IMG/VR virus record: IMGVR_UViG_3300042090_001530 | Coordinates: 62,001-126,000 of that record | Source of the DNA: a virus | DNA length: 64,000 nucleotides | Direction: 5' to 3' (one strand) | Shown here: positions 7,920 to 16,883 of the stretch, in pieces | Layout: each line of letters begins with the position of its first letter | Position numbering within the stretch: the stretch's first letter is position 1 | Position numbers and translations under genes: made by a program | Notes under the pieces: model-generated | Told to the model about the DNA's origin: nothing | The model's database searches: none | What the model saw: only the letters and a program-made list of their open reading frames with translations

Positions 7920-8333
7920 ATGGTCACAGTACTTCTGCCTGCAGAATCGGGCAACTCAACACTCGATCACGCGATCTCGACGCGCGCCGACCTGGCCGCG
8001 ATCCTGCCGCCCGGCGTCGTCGCACGCCTTGAGCCCGACGTGTGGCACGACCTGTCGTTCATCGCCCCGCTGCGCATCCTCGCCGCCATCGACGACCCGC
8101 GCTGGCACGCCGCGGTGACCCCGATCCACATCGACTGGGCGTCGATCTACGCGTGGTCGCGGGCCCGGGGCGGGTTGCACACGGTGCGCCTGGCGGTGGA
8201 GATCGCAGCATCGATGTGCGGCGACCCGGGCGCCCGGCCGGACATGTGCGGCCTGCTGCGGCGCCTGGATGCGGAGCATGGTGCCGCGGTGCTGGACGCG
8301 CTGCGGCTCGCGGACGAGGGGCTCGCATCGTGA
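7920..8333 (+). CDS. hypothetical early protein
   Basis: 137 residues from ATG 7920 with AAGGAAGG upstream. The sequence is alternating helical (RADLAAILPPGVVARLEPD, WHDLSFIAPLRILAAIDDPRWH) with conserved-looking Trp and His but no domain I recognise. It overlaps the DUF6197-like gene by GTGA, so it belongs to the same early operon. Confidence 0.65.
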   Translation: MVTVLLPAESGNSTLDHAISTRADLAAILPPGVVARLEPDVWHDLSFIAPLRILAAIDDPRWHAAVTPIHIDWASIYAWSRARGGLHTVRLAVEIAASMCGDPGARPDMCGLLRRLDAEHGAAVLDALRLADEGLAS

Positions 8334-8680
8334 CCGACCCGACGGCCGTGCAAGTCCTGCGCAGGGCGAAGGCCCTCCTCGTGGCCAACGGCTGGCTGCA
8401 GCGCGGCCACTACGACGCGCGGCAGCACCGCGCGGGGATGCCGGTCGCGAACTGCCGGCTGTGTATCCGCGGGGCGGTGAATGTCGCGGCGGGCTCTGCG
8501 GATCCGGTGCTCGGCTGCGACGCGTCCCATGCCGCACACGCCGCCGTCTCGCGGACGCTGCTCGCCGCCGGTTTCAAGGGCGGCACGATCCGTTTCAACG
8601 ACGCTCCGGGCCGCACGTTAGCCGACGTGTTCGCGCTGCTGGACCGCGCGATCGAGCTCGCGGGGACGGTGTCGGCATGA
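8330..8680 (+). CDS. DUF6197-like protein
   Basis: 116 residues from GTG 8330. The start (TAVQVLRRAKALLVANGWLQRGHY) and the Cys-containing middle (NCRLCIRGAVNVAAG) match the pattern of the DUF6197 family of actinobacteria and their phages (helix, G-W motif, then C-x-x-x-A-I-x-x-A). Function is unknown. It is coupled to both neighbours by 4-bp overlaps. Confidence 0.65.
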   Translation: MTDPTAVQVLRRAKALLVANGWLQRGHYDARQHRAGMPVANCRLCIRGAVNVAAGSADPVLGCDASHAAHAAVSRTLLAAGFKGGTIRFNDAPGRTLADVFALLDRAIELAGTVSA

Positions 8681-9315
8681 CTGTCACCGAAACCCGCCCC
8701 GCCCCCGTCGTCCCGCTGCACGGCGGACGGCGCCGCGTGCGGGCCACGCCGGTCAGCGACCTGCACGGTCGGCAACTTGCCGCGTCGAATCGACTGCTGG
8801 ACGCTGCGGCGGACCTGGCGGACACGACTGCTGAGGATGTTCTCGGTCGCCTGCTCGGCGGCCTGGTCAATGCGGCGCCGTCGGGCGGCCGTGCGCCGTC
8901 GAAGCATGCCTTGGTGGAGCTCTTGGAGCGGATCGCTGATGGGCTCGGCTGCCCGCCCGCGCCTGTCCCCGTGTGGTCCACGGGCGCGATCACCGTGGAG
9001 CGGTGGCCGTCCGGGAAGTCCGTCGTGACCGGGCTGCTCGCGAATCCAGACGTGGTCGAAGCACTCGCTGAGGCGTTCACCCAGGCGGATGCCGACGGCG
9101 TCGACCTAGTGCGCCTGTTCGCGCAGATAGCCGAGTTCGGGCAGGCGCGGTTGGACATGCCGGTGGGTTCGCTCGAGGATCAGGCGTACGTTGCGGCGTT
9201 CAACGAGGTGACTGAACTCCTCGGTTCGACGCCGGTCCGTTTCGAGCCGCACGATCTGGTTCCGATCGCCGAGGCTGTCGAGGCCGAGAACGACCGCGGG
9301 CTGGTGACCGCGTGA
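8677..9315 (+). CDS. hypothetical protein upstream of recombination genes
   Basis: 212 residues, ATGA-coupled to the DUF6197-like gene and 4-bp overlapped by the RecE-like gene. Mostly helical, with acidic stretches (TTAEDVLGRLLGGL, VEALAEAFTQADADGVD) and no catalytic motif I can name. Position immediately before RecE/RecT suggests a role in the same recombination operon, which is inference. Confidence 0.6.
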   Translation: MTVTETRPAPVVPLHGGRRRVRATPVSDLHGRQLAASNRLLDAAADLADTTAEDVLGRLLGGLVNAAPSGGRAPSKHALVELLERIADGLGCPPAPVPVWSTGAITVERWPSGKSVVTGLLANPDVVEALAEAFTQADADGVDLVRLFAQIAEFGQARLDMPVGSLEDQAYVAAFNEVTELLGSTPVRFEPHDLVPIAEAVEAENDRGLVTA

Positions 9316-10238
9316 CCGTCACCGACGACCGCCCTGCCACGGACTTGGCTGCCGCGACCCTCACCGCGTACGGCGAGCATGCCGTTGAGATCACCGAGCC
9401 GGGGATCTTCGACCATCTGACGCTCGAGCAGTATCACGCAGACATGGTGCCGGGCGGTTCGCTCTCCTCGTCGGGCGCGCGCAAACTGCTGTACCCGTCG
9501 TGCCCAGCCAAGTTCGACTGGGAGCGGCGCCACCCGAAGCCGCCGACCAGCGCGATGGAGTTCGGTTCCGCAGTGCACTCCATCGCACTGGGCAACGGCG
9601 CGGAGGTCGTGCCGGTGGATGCGAAGTCGTGGGTGGGCGGCGCGGCACAGCAGGAGCGCAAGGAGATCCGCGCGTCGGGGCGCATCCCGCTGCTCGACGT
9701 CGAGTTTCAGACGGCGAACGAGATGTGCGCCGCGCTGCGCAGGGATCCGCTGGCCGCGAAGCTGCTCGACCCGTCGTGTGGCAAGGCGGAGCGCAGCCTG
9801 TTTTGGCGGGACGAGAAGACCGGCGTGATGCTGCGCGCCCGCCCGGACTGGCTGCCGGAGCCCGTCGAGGGTGAGCGGCTGATCGTGCCTGACATCAAGA
9901 CGACGACCGAGGTGGACGGGGACTCTATCTCCAAGGCGTTGGAGACGTACTCGTACCCGATGCAGGCCGACTTCTACGAGTCCGGCATCAGGGCGCTCGG
10001 GATCGCGCAGGATGTCGTGTTCCTGTTCATCTTCGTCCGGAAGACCCGGCCGCATCTGATCCGGGTCGTCGGGGTCCCGGAGATCGACCGGACGATCGCG
10101 GCGGCGAAGAACCGGCGCGCCATCGACCTGTACGCGCAGTGCACCGCCTCCGGCGAGTGGCCCGCCTACGAGCCCGGCATCACCTACATCGATATTCCCG
10201 GCTGGGCACAGTCGCGTGATGCGCAGGACTACCTGTGA
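9312..10238 (+). CDS. RecE-like PD-(D/E)XK exonuclease (DUF3799 type)
   Basis: 308 residues. N-terminal GGSLSSSGARKLLYPSCPAKF is the typical opening of RecE-type exonuclease VIII domains of actinophages. The nuclease core follows: H89 in AMEFGSAVHSIALG, E160, RARPDW with D179, then PDIKT with D194 and K196, and the helix Q218-A-D-F-Y. These are the expected RecB-family catalytic positions. It would resect double-stranded DNA 5'-3' to give 3' tails for the annealing protein encoded just downstream. The RecE-RecT pairing strongly supports the call. Confidence 0.85.
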   Translation: MTVTDDRPATDLAAATLTAYGEHAVEITEPGIFDHLTLEQYHADMVPGGSLSSSGARKLLYPSCPAKFDWERRHPKPPTSAMEFGSAVHSIALGNGAEVVPVDAKSWVGGAAQQERKEIRASGRIPLLDVEFQTANEMCAALRRDPLAAKLLDPSCGKAERSLFWRDEKTGVMLRARPDWLPEPVEGERLIVPDIKTTTEVDGDSISKALETYSYPMQADFYESGIRALGIAQDVVFLFIFVRKTRPHLIRVVGVPEIDRTIAAAKNRRAIDLYAQCTASGEWPAYEPGITYIDIPGWAQSRDAQDYL

Positions 10239-10275
10239 CCGCCGCGCCGATCATCACCATTCCTGGAGGGGAACT

Positions 10276-11220
10276 ATGACTGAACTCGCTGTTGTCGAAC
10301 CGCATACGGCGGCGCTCGCCCAGCCTGTGCCGCAGGCTGCGCTGGCCGTGCAGGAGACGAGCCCGCTTGCCCGCTGGGTGGAGGAGGCCGCGCGGGCGGA
10401 GGAGCTCGCGACGCGGCTCGCGAGCACGTCGTTCGTGCCCGCGTCGATGCGCGGCAAGCCGGTCGAGGTCATGGCGGCGATCCTCGCCGGCATCGAGCTC
10501 GGCTTTCAGCCGATGGCGGCGCTGCGCTCCATGGACGTGATCCAGGGGACGCCGGCGCTGCGCGCTCACGCGATGCGCGGCCTGGTGCAGTCGCACGGGC
10601 ACGACGTGGAGCTGGTCGGCGAGGCGACGCCGGAGCGCGTGGTGATGCGCGGCCGCCGCAAGGGCACGGAGAAGTGGCAGCAGACCACCTGGGATATTCC
10701 GCGCGCCGCGAAACTCGGCCTAGTCGGGAAGCCGGAGTGGAAGAGGCAGCCGCAGACGATGCTCATCGCGCGCGCTACTGGCGAGATTTGCAGGCTGGTG
10801 GCGTCCGACGTCATTTACGCGATGCCGTACGCGGCGGAGGAGTTGGACGGCGACACGCTGCCGGACGGCCGTCCGTTCGCAGAGCCGCGGGTGACCGTGG
10901 ACGAGGTCATGAACCAGACGCCTGCGGTCGAGGCGCCGCGCCCGGACTACCTCGCGATGGCGCAGGCCGCCATGTCGATCGAGCAGTGGCGGGAGGTCTG
11001 GGGTCAGGCGTTGTCGGCGGGACATCTCGACGACGAGTTGAAGCAGCAGCTCGTGCAGCGCGGCCAGGAGCTCAAGAATGCCAGTCAGCCTGCGATCGGG
11101 TCGACCGCGGAGCCGTCGCCGTCGGACTCGTGCGGCATCTGCATGCAGCCGGGCCACTTCGAGGACGACTGCCCGCAGCGCGACGACTCCGAGCCCGCGC
11201 CGGATGAGGCAGGCTACTGA
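10276..11220 (+). CDS. RecT-like single-strand annealing protein with CCHC zinc knuckle
   Basis: 314 residues from ATG 10276 (GGAGGGG upstream). Residues ~28-200 match RecT-type annealing proteins: PLARWVEEA, VEVMAAILAGIELGFQPMAALRSMDVIQGTP, TTWDIPRAAKLGL, ARATGEICRL. After a linker, the C-terminus holds C286-x2-C289-x4-H294-x4-C299, an exact retroviral-type zinc knuckle that could bind ssDNA or RNA. It acts with the upstream RecE-like nuclease in homologous recombination. The knuckle is an unusual addition to RecT. ATG of the next gene overlaps its stop. Confidence 0.85.
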   Translation: MTELAVVEPHTAALAQPVPQAALAVQETSPLARWVEEAARAEELATRLASTSFVPASMRGKPVEVMAAILAGIELGFQPMAALRSMDVIQGTPALRAHAMRGLVQSHGHDVELVGEATPERVVMRGRRKGTEKWQQTTWDIPRAAKLGLVGKPEWKRQPQTMLIARATGEICRLVASDVIYAMPYAAEELDGDTLPDGRPFAEPRVTVDEVMNQTPAVEAPRPDYLAMAQAAMSIEQWREVWGQALSAGHLDDELKQQLVQRGQELKNASQPAIGSTAEPSPSDSCGICMQPGHFEDDCPQRDDSEPAPDEAGY

Positions 11221-12155
11221 TGCCTCTCACGCGAGACCAGCTTCGCCGCGAGGCGGAGAGGCTGCTGAGCCGGGCCAGCTTCGTCCGCTCGGAGGCTGAC
11301 CCCACGCCGTCGCTTGACCCGCAGACGACCGCGCTGATGGTTGCCCGCGCCCAGGTGTACGCCACGCTGGCAGCTACCGCAGGCGACGAGATCGTCACGG
11401 CGTACGTCCACGACGACCACGAGGTCGCGTTCGAGTCGACCTGCGCGGCATGCGCAGCCGAGGCCGAGGCTTCAGCCATCGCGCGCTTCAAGGCGATGTG
11501 CCACATCGTCGGCGCCCACATCGCCGAGGGCCTGGACTCGGAGGACCGCCAGTTGCGGGACTTCCTGACCGGCCTCGCCTACGAGTTGGACCGTGCCGGG
11601 CTCGGCGTCACGGATGTGGTGGAGGCGACCGCGCTGAAGTACTGCTACAACCGCCACCGGGTCCGGGTGGACGGCGCGATGTACTCGCTGGACAGCCAGT
11701 GGGTCGACGCGCTGGGCGTCACGTGGGAGTACGTGGGTGAGTGGGACGCGCACCGCGGGCCGATCATGTGCACGCCTGAAGTGTGCCCCGGGCTTCCGCT
11801 CACGCCGCTTCCGCAGCTCGTTTTGAACCGGGGCCCGCTGCGCTGCGGGCAGTCGACGCCTTACCGCTCCTATGACGAGGGCTGGGGTCGTGGCCCGACG
11901 TTCGATCCCGAGACGAAGATCTACGACGGCCGCGGAATCGAGGGGCGGTACGACCTGAGCCTGCCGATCGTGGACAAGGACGGCGCCACGTGGCGGTGGA
12001 CTGGCGAGTTCGATCGCAGCGAGCCGCTAGTCAGGCTGGACGGCGACGACGGCCATGTCACGATCCTCAACGCGATCGAGGTGTTCAACGGGCCGCTGCG
12101 CCAGCTTGAGGCCGAGGACGGCGTCGAAACCCCCGTCGGGGTGCCCGATGTCTGA
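11220..12155 (+). CDS. phiSA1p31-like repeat protein
   Basis: 311 residues. The N-terminal ~120 are helical with two Cys (STCAACAAEAE). The C-terminal half carries repeats with the layout MYSLDSQWVDALGVTWEYVGEWD, then YDLSLPIVDKDGATWRWTGEFD, the strand-DxxG-xxW-x-x-x-G-E pattern of phiSA1p31-related proteins of Streptomyces phages. Function is not known. It overlaps the DnaQ-like gene by 8 bp within the recombination operon. Confidence 0.6.
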   Translation: MPLTRDQLRREAERLLSRASFVRSEADPTPSLDPQTTALMVARAQVYATLAATAGDEIVTAYVHDDHEVAFESTCAACAAEAEASAIARFKAMCHIVGAHIAEGLDSEDRQLRDFLTGLAYELDRAGLGVTDVVEATALKYCYNRHRVRVDGAMYSLDSQWVDALGVTWEYVGEWDAHRGPIMCTPEVCPGLPLTPLPQLVLNRGPLRCGQSTPYRSYDEGWGRGPTFDPETKIYDGRGIEGRYDLSLPIVDKDGATWRWTGEFDRSEPLVRLDGDDGHVTILNAIEVFNGPLRQLEAEDGVETPVGVPDV

Positions 12156-12894
12156 GTCGACGACGGCTGCCTGGTGGCGCGGTTCCGCGCTTGCGTTCGA
12201 CATTGAGTCGACTGGCGTCAACGTGATCGCCGATCGGGTCGTGACGGCGGCGCTCGTGCATCTCGGCGACGGCCCGCCGCGTCCGGAGCGGTTCATGGTC
12301 GATCCGGGTGTCGAGATCCCTGCCGAGGCGACCGCGATTCACGGGATCACGACGGAGGTTGCGAAGGCGACGGGCGTGCAGCCGGCTGGCGCGCTGCGGG
12401 CCATCGCCGACACGTTGGTAGCAGCGCTGAGCGCCGGGGTCCCTGTCTTGGGTACGAATCTCGTCTACGACCTGTCGCTGCTGCATTTCGAGTGCCTGCG
12501 GCATGGTCTGCCGACGCTGACTGAGCGGCTTGGCGGTGAGGTCGCGCCGATCGTGGACGCCCTCGTTGTCGACAGGGCCGTGGACACGTACCGCAAGGGC
12601 AAGCGGAAGCTGCCCAACCTGTGCGCGAATTACGAGGTCAAGCATCACGGCGAGCACGACTCTGCGTATGACGCGCTTGCCGCGGCCGAGGTGATCGCGG
12701 CGATCATGGAGAAGTTCCCGGCACTCCAAGAGATGTCGCTGCCTGAGTTGCATAGAGCACAGGTCGGCTGGGCGCGCGAGCAGCAGGTGGGCTTGCAGCG
12801 GTACTTCGACGAGACGCGGCGCTCTGGCGAGGAGCGCGAGGTCGTCGAGATGGGTTGGCCGCTTTACGACATCACGGCGGCCGGTGCCTCATGA
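12148..12894 (+). CDS. DnaQ-like DEDD 3'-5' exonuclease
   Basis: 248 residues. Exo I motif AFDIESTG (D18, E20), then AIHGIT, Exo II region VLGTNLVYDLSLL, and Exo III region KHHGEHDSAYDALAAAEVI with H and D residues: the DEDDh signature of the epsilon-subunit/RNase T family. It would degrade single-stranded 3' ends. There is no attached polymerase, so proofreading in trans, repair or RNA trimming are all possible. It is ATGA-coupled to a small membrane protein. Confidence 0.85.
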   Translation: MSESTTAAWWRGSALAFDIESTGVNVIADRVVTAALVHLGDGPPRPERFMVDPGVEIPAEATAIHGITTEVAKATGVQPAGALRAIADTLVAALSAGVPVLGTNLVYDLSLLHFECLRHGLPTLTERLGGEVAPIVDALVVDRAVDTYRKGKRKLPNLCANYEVKHHGEHDSAYDALAAAEVIAAIMEKFPALQEMSLPELHRAQVGWAREQQVGLQRYFDETRRSGEEREVVEMGWPLYDITAAGAS

Positions 12895-13091
12895 CCGGCG
12901 TCCTGGAACAACTCGGCTGGCTGGTTCTCGCGGTCGCCGTGATCTTGGGTTTCATCTGGGTCGTCAACTCGGCGGGCCAGTACTACGCGAACCCGGACGA
13001 GGACGAGCCGCTCCTCGGCCGCCACCACGTTCCGCGGCCACCCGAGGACGCCGTGCCCGACGCGCAGCAGCCGAACGGGGGGAGTGCCTGA
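12891..13091 (+). CDS. small single-pass membrane protein
   Basis: 66 residues. One hydrophobic helix at ~7-27 (LGWLVLAVAVILGFIWVVN), then an acidic Pro-rich cytoplasmic-type tail. It is ATGA-coupled to the DnaQ-like gene and overlaps the next gene by one base. Function unknown. Confidence 0.6.
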   Translation: MTGVLEQLGWLVLAVAVILGFIWVVNSAGQYYANPDEDEPLLGRHHVPRPPEDAVPDAQQPNGGSA

Positions 13092-13435
13092 TGGGCATCC
13101 TGATCGGGCTCCTCACGTTCGGTGTCGCCACTCTGGCCGCGTGCGCGTGGATGCGGGTTGAAGGGCGCCGTAACGAGCGCGAGTTCGTCGAGGCGGTACG
13201 CGAGTCTGCCGAGCGACGTGCCGCCGCTGCCGCGGAGTTCGCGTTTCAGCAGCAGTTCGCTGACGTGCTCGGCCAGGCGGACTACTTCTGCCGCTGTTCG
13301 GCGCACGAGCGGGGGCTTCTGCTGCCCGATGACTTGGCCGAGCGCTACCCGTCGATGCCGCAGCGCCCCGGACCGCCCGTGGCGGATCCTGCCGAGCCCT
13401 GGCAACTGAACCTCGAGGCTGGCGCGGATGAGTGA
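13091..13435 (+). CDS. small membrane-anchored protein
   Basis: 114 residues. N-terminal membrane helix (~2-20), then a charged helix (ERRAAAAAEFAFQQQFADVL) and a CRC-containing stretch (YFCRCSAHERG). It forms a pair with the preceding single-pass protein. Family unknown. Confidence 0.6.
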   Translation: MGILIGLLTFGVATLAACAWMRVEGRRNEREFVEAVRESAERRAAAAAEFAFQQQFADVLGQADYFCRCSAHERGLLLPDDLAERYPSMPQRPGPPVADPAEPWQLNLEAGADE

Positions 13436-14408
13436 CGCGCCGCACGCCGAAACCAAGCCCCCGACCCCCGGAGACCCGATGACCATCGTCGACCAGGCCC
13501 AGCGCCACGAACAGCCGCACCAGACACAGCCGGAATGGGGTGCCGAGACCGCGAACCGGGACGCCGCCCGCGAGAACGGCAACCGGACCACGCGCGTCAC
13601 GGACCTCGTCGTGCAGCATCAGACCGAGGCGACGCGTGAACGTAAGGCCCGCACCCGCTACGAGGACGGCCTTCAGGTGCTGCGCTGGCTCAGGAGCGCG
13701 CCGCTGTCCGAGCGCAGCCTGGAAATCGACCGGGTGTTGCACGACGAGCACGGCAGCCTCGTTCCGGAGCGGATCGACGAGTACATCGGGCTGCTGCTTT
13801 CGGGGATCTCGTCGCTGGAGGTTCGGCAGGCGATGCTCGCCCGGCATTCCCGGCACGCGGTGTTGGCTGAGGCGACGCTTCGCGCGGTGGCTGAGGCGCG
13901 GGAGGTCGCGGCGAACTGGCACCGGCTCGCGGAGGAGGCGGCGCCGTGGGCGCACGAGAACGGCAGCGGCCTACGCCCCGCACTGGCCCCGTCGCCGGGT
14001 ATGCCTGAGCGGCTGCCGAGGCGGGAGCCGGGCGCTGCCATGAAGGCGCCGCCGGAGAGGCCGGTCGAGCAGACGGGGCAGATCGCGCGGCGCGCGATCG
14101 ACGAGATGCTCGCGAAGGGCCAGGACGCTACGGCCGCGAAGGCGGCGCTCGCGAGCAGCTACCCCGAGGCCGGTCCGGCTTTCGGTTCGCCGGTGGACCC
14201 GAAGTTCACGGCGTCCGCACTGCCGCAGGTTCGGGCTGGCGACACGCAGACGATGCCCGCGATCGGGGACGAGGAGGTCGAGCCGAGGCTCCCTTTCTCG
14301 AACGCGGCGGACACCGCCGCCGCATCGAGGCCGGCGCGGTCGGCCGCAGAGCCAAAGGGAAAGGCGCGCGCCGCGGCCGGAAGCAAAGGTAACGGCGATG
14401 AGGCCTGA
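13428..14408 (+). CDS. large hypothetical, mostly disordered tail
   Basis: 326 residues from ATG 13428, which overlaps the previous stop. A second start with GGAGACCC before ATG 13479 would give 309 residues and may be the main one. Residues ~50-170 are helical (RKARTRYEDGLQVLRWLR, ATLRAVAEAREVAANW). The rest is Pro/Ala/Lys-rich, ending in a basic tail (KGKARAAAGSKG). No family recognised. Confidence 0.55.
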   Translation: MSDAPHAETKPPTPGDPMTIVDQAQRHEQPHQTQPEWGAETANRDAARENGNRTTRVTDLVVQHQTEATRERKARTRYEDGLQVLRWLRSAPLSERSLEIDRVLHDEHGSLVPERIDEYIGLLLSGISSLEVRQAMLARHSRHAVLAEATLRAVAEAREVAANWHRLAEEAAPWAHENGSGLRPALAPSPGMPERLPRREPGAAMKAPPERPVEQTGQIARRAIDEMLAKGQDATAAKAALASSYPEAGPAFGSPVDPKFTASALPQVRAGDTQTMPAIGDEEVEPRLPFSNAADTAAASRPARSAAEPKGKARAAAGSKGNGDEA

Positions 14409-14481
14409 ATCGACCGCCGCGGGTGCCGGCCTCGGCGCCCTGGGCGCGTACAAGGCGGGCACCGTGCACGCCTGGCCGTAG
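14398..14481 (+). CDS. possible 27-residue peptide
   Basis: An ATG overlapping the end of the previous gene, preceded by AAAGG, opens a 27-codon frame ending TAG: Gly/Ala-rich with a Y and a final W-P. It may be a chance ORF. Confidence 0.2.
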   Translation: MRPESTAAGAGLGALGAYKAGTVHAWP

Positions 14482-14544
14482 CTGAACGTCCGGCTCGCGT
14501 TCCCCTCCGAGCGAGCCGGGTTGCCGCGCTGATCACGCGGCTAG

Positions 14545-14575
14545 GGCCCGACTGTGGTTCGCCCGCAGTCGGGCC
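14545..14575. terminator. hairpin terminator before the DUF5131 gene
   Basis: GGCCCGACTG (14545-14554) and CAGTCGGGCC (14566-14575) pair perfectly across an 11-nt loop. It lies in the ~200-bp gap after the recombination operon, which otherwise shows only the possible 27-residue ORF. There is no T tract. Confidence 0.6.
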
Positions 14576-14616
14576 GGAGGGGACAACAAGGCAACCCAAC
14601 GTTTCGGAGGGGCAGT

Positions 14617-15561
14617 ATGAGCACCAAGACCACCATCGAGTGGACGATCAATCCCGACGGCAGCGCGGGCCGCACGTGGAATCCGGCTAGCGGCTGCTCG
14701 AAGGTCAGCCCCGGCTGCGGGCTGCCGCGGTTCGAGGGCGACAAGACCGGCGGCTGCTATGCGGAGACCATCGCGCGCCGGTTCGCCGGGTCGAAGGCGT
14801 TCCCGAACGGGTTCGCGGTCACGCTGCACCCGGAGCGGCTGACCGACCCGCTGCGCTGGCGCACCCCGACTCGCGTGTTCGTAAATTCGATGAGCGACAT
14901 GTTCCACGACGAGATTCCGGAGCTGTTCATCGCGAAGGTGTTCGCGGTCATGGCGGCGACACCGCAGCACAGTTACATGTTGCTGACCAAGCGGCACGCG
15001 CGCATGCGGTCCCTGCTCAGGTCGCCGGCGTTCGCGGAGCAGTGCGACATCGAGTTCCTCGACCTGACGGTCAACCGGCACCCGAAGCTAGCCCGGAAGC
15101 GCTGGAGTTGGCCGCTCGAGAATGTGATGCTGGGCGTCAGCGCCGAGGACCAGCATTGGGCCGAGATCCGTATCCCGGCACTGCTGGAGACTCCGGCCGC
15201 GACGCGATTCGTTTCGCTGGAGCCGCTGCTCGGGCCGATCGACCTACGAAACCTGAAGACGCGCAGCGTCGTCATGGACGCTCTCGGCGGCGACGTGCGC
15301 ACCGATCGGGGTGAGATCTACGCCTCGACGCCGGCCGTGCTTGATCTCGTGATTTGCGGGGCCGAGTCCGGGCCGGCCAGGAACGCTCGCGACATGGACG
15401 TGGACTGGGTTCGTTCGTTGCGTGACCAGGTCGCGGGCGCGATCGAGGTGTCGTTCTTCTACAAGCAGGACGCGGTCAACGGGAAGAAGATCCCGACGCC
15501 GGTGCTCGACGGCAAGGTGTGGGTCGAGATGCCGCGCATGCCTGAGGCGGTGGCGTCGTGA
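14617..15561 (+). CDS. DUF5131 (phage Gp37/Gp68) family protein
   Basis: 314 residues with CGGAGGGG before the ATG. Family hallmarks are IEWT..WNPASGCSKVSPGC, then GGCYAETIARRF, VFVNSMSDMFH, MLLTKRHARM, NVMLGVSAED and SLEPLLGPIDL, and a C-terminal ICGAESGP..R. The Cys cluster resembles a metal or Fe-S site, and the family has been compared to radical-SAM-like folds. Molecular function is not established. In this copy ~11 residues separate the two Cys blocks, where the family usually reads straight into CYA. Confidence 0.85.
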   Translation: MSTKTTIEWTINPDGSAGRTWNPASGCSKVSPGCGLPRFEGDKTGGCYAETIARRFAGSKAFPNGFAVTLHPERLTDPLRWRTPTRVFVNSMSDMFHDEIPELFIAKVFAVMAATPQHSYMLLTKRHARMRSLLRSPAFAEQCDIEFLDLTVNRHPKLARKRWSWPLENVMLGVSAEDQHWAEIRIPALLETPAATRFVSLEPLLGPIDLRNLKTRSVVMDALGGDVRTDRGEIYASTPAVLDLVICGAESGPARNARDMDVDWVRSLRDQVAGAIEVSFFYKQDAVNGKKIPTPVLDGKVWVEMPRMPEAVAS

Positions 15562-15863
15562 TCCTGTCCGAATACGCGAAGGCGCTCGCCGCACGCCGGG
15601 CGGACCGCCACTCCTCGCCGGCGGTCGAGACCGAGCCGGAGTGGCCGAGGTCGGTCGCCGCCCGCGCCGCAACCGCCCTGGATCCCGAGCCTGACGGTAC
15701 CGGCGCATGGCTGGTGGCCGGGCTCGTCGAACTGTATGACGAGGTGAACGCCGCAGGCCGCTGGCACGCGGTGACCGGCACGAACGTGACCGCGCCGCAC
15801 GGGGGCCAGCTGGGCCGCCTCGCGCTGGTGTACGCCCGCGACGCGGACGGCGGTGCGCGATGA
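15558..15863 (+). CDS. hypothetical protein
   Basis: 101 residues from GTG 15558, GTGA-coupled to DUF5131. Soluble, helical, no Cys. No family recognised. Confidence 0.55.
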   Translation: MILSEYAKALAARRADRHSSPAVETEPEWPRSVAARAATALDPEPDGTGAWLVAGLVELYDEVNAAGRWHAVTGTNVTAPHGGQLGRLALVYARDADGGAR

Positions 15864-16144
15864 CGGTCCTCGATGTCCGTGAAGCACCGCAGGCCGCACC
15901 CCAGTCCACCGGCGACGACACTGTTCACGAAATCTGCTGCGTGGACGACGATCTCGCGATGTGCGGCGAGGACGTGTCCGGCGACGAGTTCGCCGACGGC
16001 GGGGCGCCCCCGAACTGCATAGTGTGCGCGGATTTGATCAAGACGTGGGCGTACTACGCGGACCATTTCGGCGAGGACCCGCACCGGCCGGGCGATGTTC
16101 CCTGTCGCGCATGCCCGAAGCGGCGACGGGAGGCGGACCGGTAA
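15860..16144 (+). CDS. small Cys-rich protein (zinc-binding candidate)
   Basis: 94 residues with CC, MC, CIVC and CRAC motifs (EICCVDDDLAMCG, NCIVCADLIKTW, VPCRACPKRR), suggesting one or two structural zinc sites. ATGA-coupled upstream, single-base overlap downstream. Role unknown. Confidence 0.6.
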   Translation: MTVLDVREAPQAAPQSTGDDTVHEICCVDDDLAMCGEDVSGDEFADGGAPPNCIVCADLIKTWAYYADHFGEDPHRPGDVPCRACPKRRREADR

Positions 16145-16719
16145 TGCCGATCACCCTGCTCCCGCCGCTCACCCGAGGCGGCCCGTTCCACGGCGCCGTA
16201 CGGTCCGAGGCGCTCACGGAAGGCCCGGCGTTCGCGCGTAGCCGTGGCGGTTCACGCTGGCACCGGGTGCGCTCGGCCATCCGGCACTTCATCGACACGG
16301 AGCCGAGCCACACCTCGTACCTGGCCTGGTGCGGGCAGTCGCTCTCCTCAAGCCACTGCCGCGCCGTGGACGAGCCGGATGACGGCGCGCCGGTGTGCGG
16401 CACCTGCGAGGGCCGCGCGCTGGGTCACGACCCGAAGCGGCCCGGCCTGCTGTTCACGCCGGCCACGCTCGCGCCGCCGCGGTTCTGCCCGAACCGGACC
16501 CTGTTCGAGGACGCCGGTTCGAACGTCGGGCGCTGCCTGGCGTGCCAGCAGTTGGCGCCGGTGAAGGTGCACGGCTGGAACGGCTACCCGAAGCTTCAAC
16601 TGCATGTCGCGCTGGAGCTGGTGGCGGGCTGTCCGTTCCACGCCTGGCGGTATCTCGTCGAGGCCGATGGTTCCGCGGCGTGCCGGTGCTCGGTCGAGTC
16701 CGGGCGGGGTGACTCATGA
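16144..16719 (+). CDS. Cys-rich hypothetical protein
   Basis: 191 residues from ATG 16144. Contains CGTC (PVCGTCEGRALG), CLAC (GRCLACQQLAP) and later AACRCS, so zinc-ribbon-like elements are likely. Trp-rich stretches (SRWHRVRSAIRHF, KVHGWNGYPKL) separate them. Not recognised. Confidence 0.55.
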   Translation: MPITLLPPLTRGGPFHGAVRSEALTEGPAFARSRGGSRWHRVRSAIRHFIDTEPSHTSYLAWCGQSLSSSHCRAVDEPDDGAPVCGTCEGRALGHDPKRPGLLFTPATLAPPRFCPNRTLFEDAGSNVGRCLACQQLAPVKVHGWNGYPKLQLHVALELVAGCPFHAWRYLVEADGSAACRCSVESGRGDS

Positions 16720-16883
16720 TCACGCCTGCCGAGATGGATGACGAGCAATTGTCCGCTGCGGTCCGCACCGCCGAAACCGCGGACCTCGACCCGGAGACGG
16801 TTCTCGCGAGCCTGCGGGCCGTGACTACGGCGCACCTCGATGCCGACCGCGACGAGCCCAGCCAGGAGGTGTCCGATGCCTGA
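16716..16883 (+). CDS. small acidic protein (55 residues)
   Basis: ATGA-coupled to the previous gene and ending 5 bases into the next one; begins MITPAEMDDEQL and is acidic and helical throughout. The overlap at both ends argues that it is real. Family unknown. Confidence 0.5.
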   Translation: MITPAEMDDEQLSAAVRTAETADLDPETVLASLRAVTTAHLDADRDEPSQEVSDA

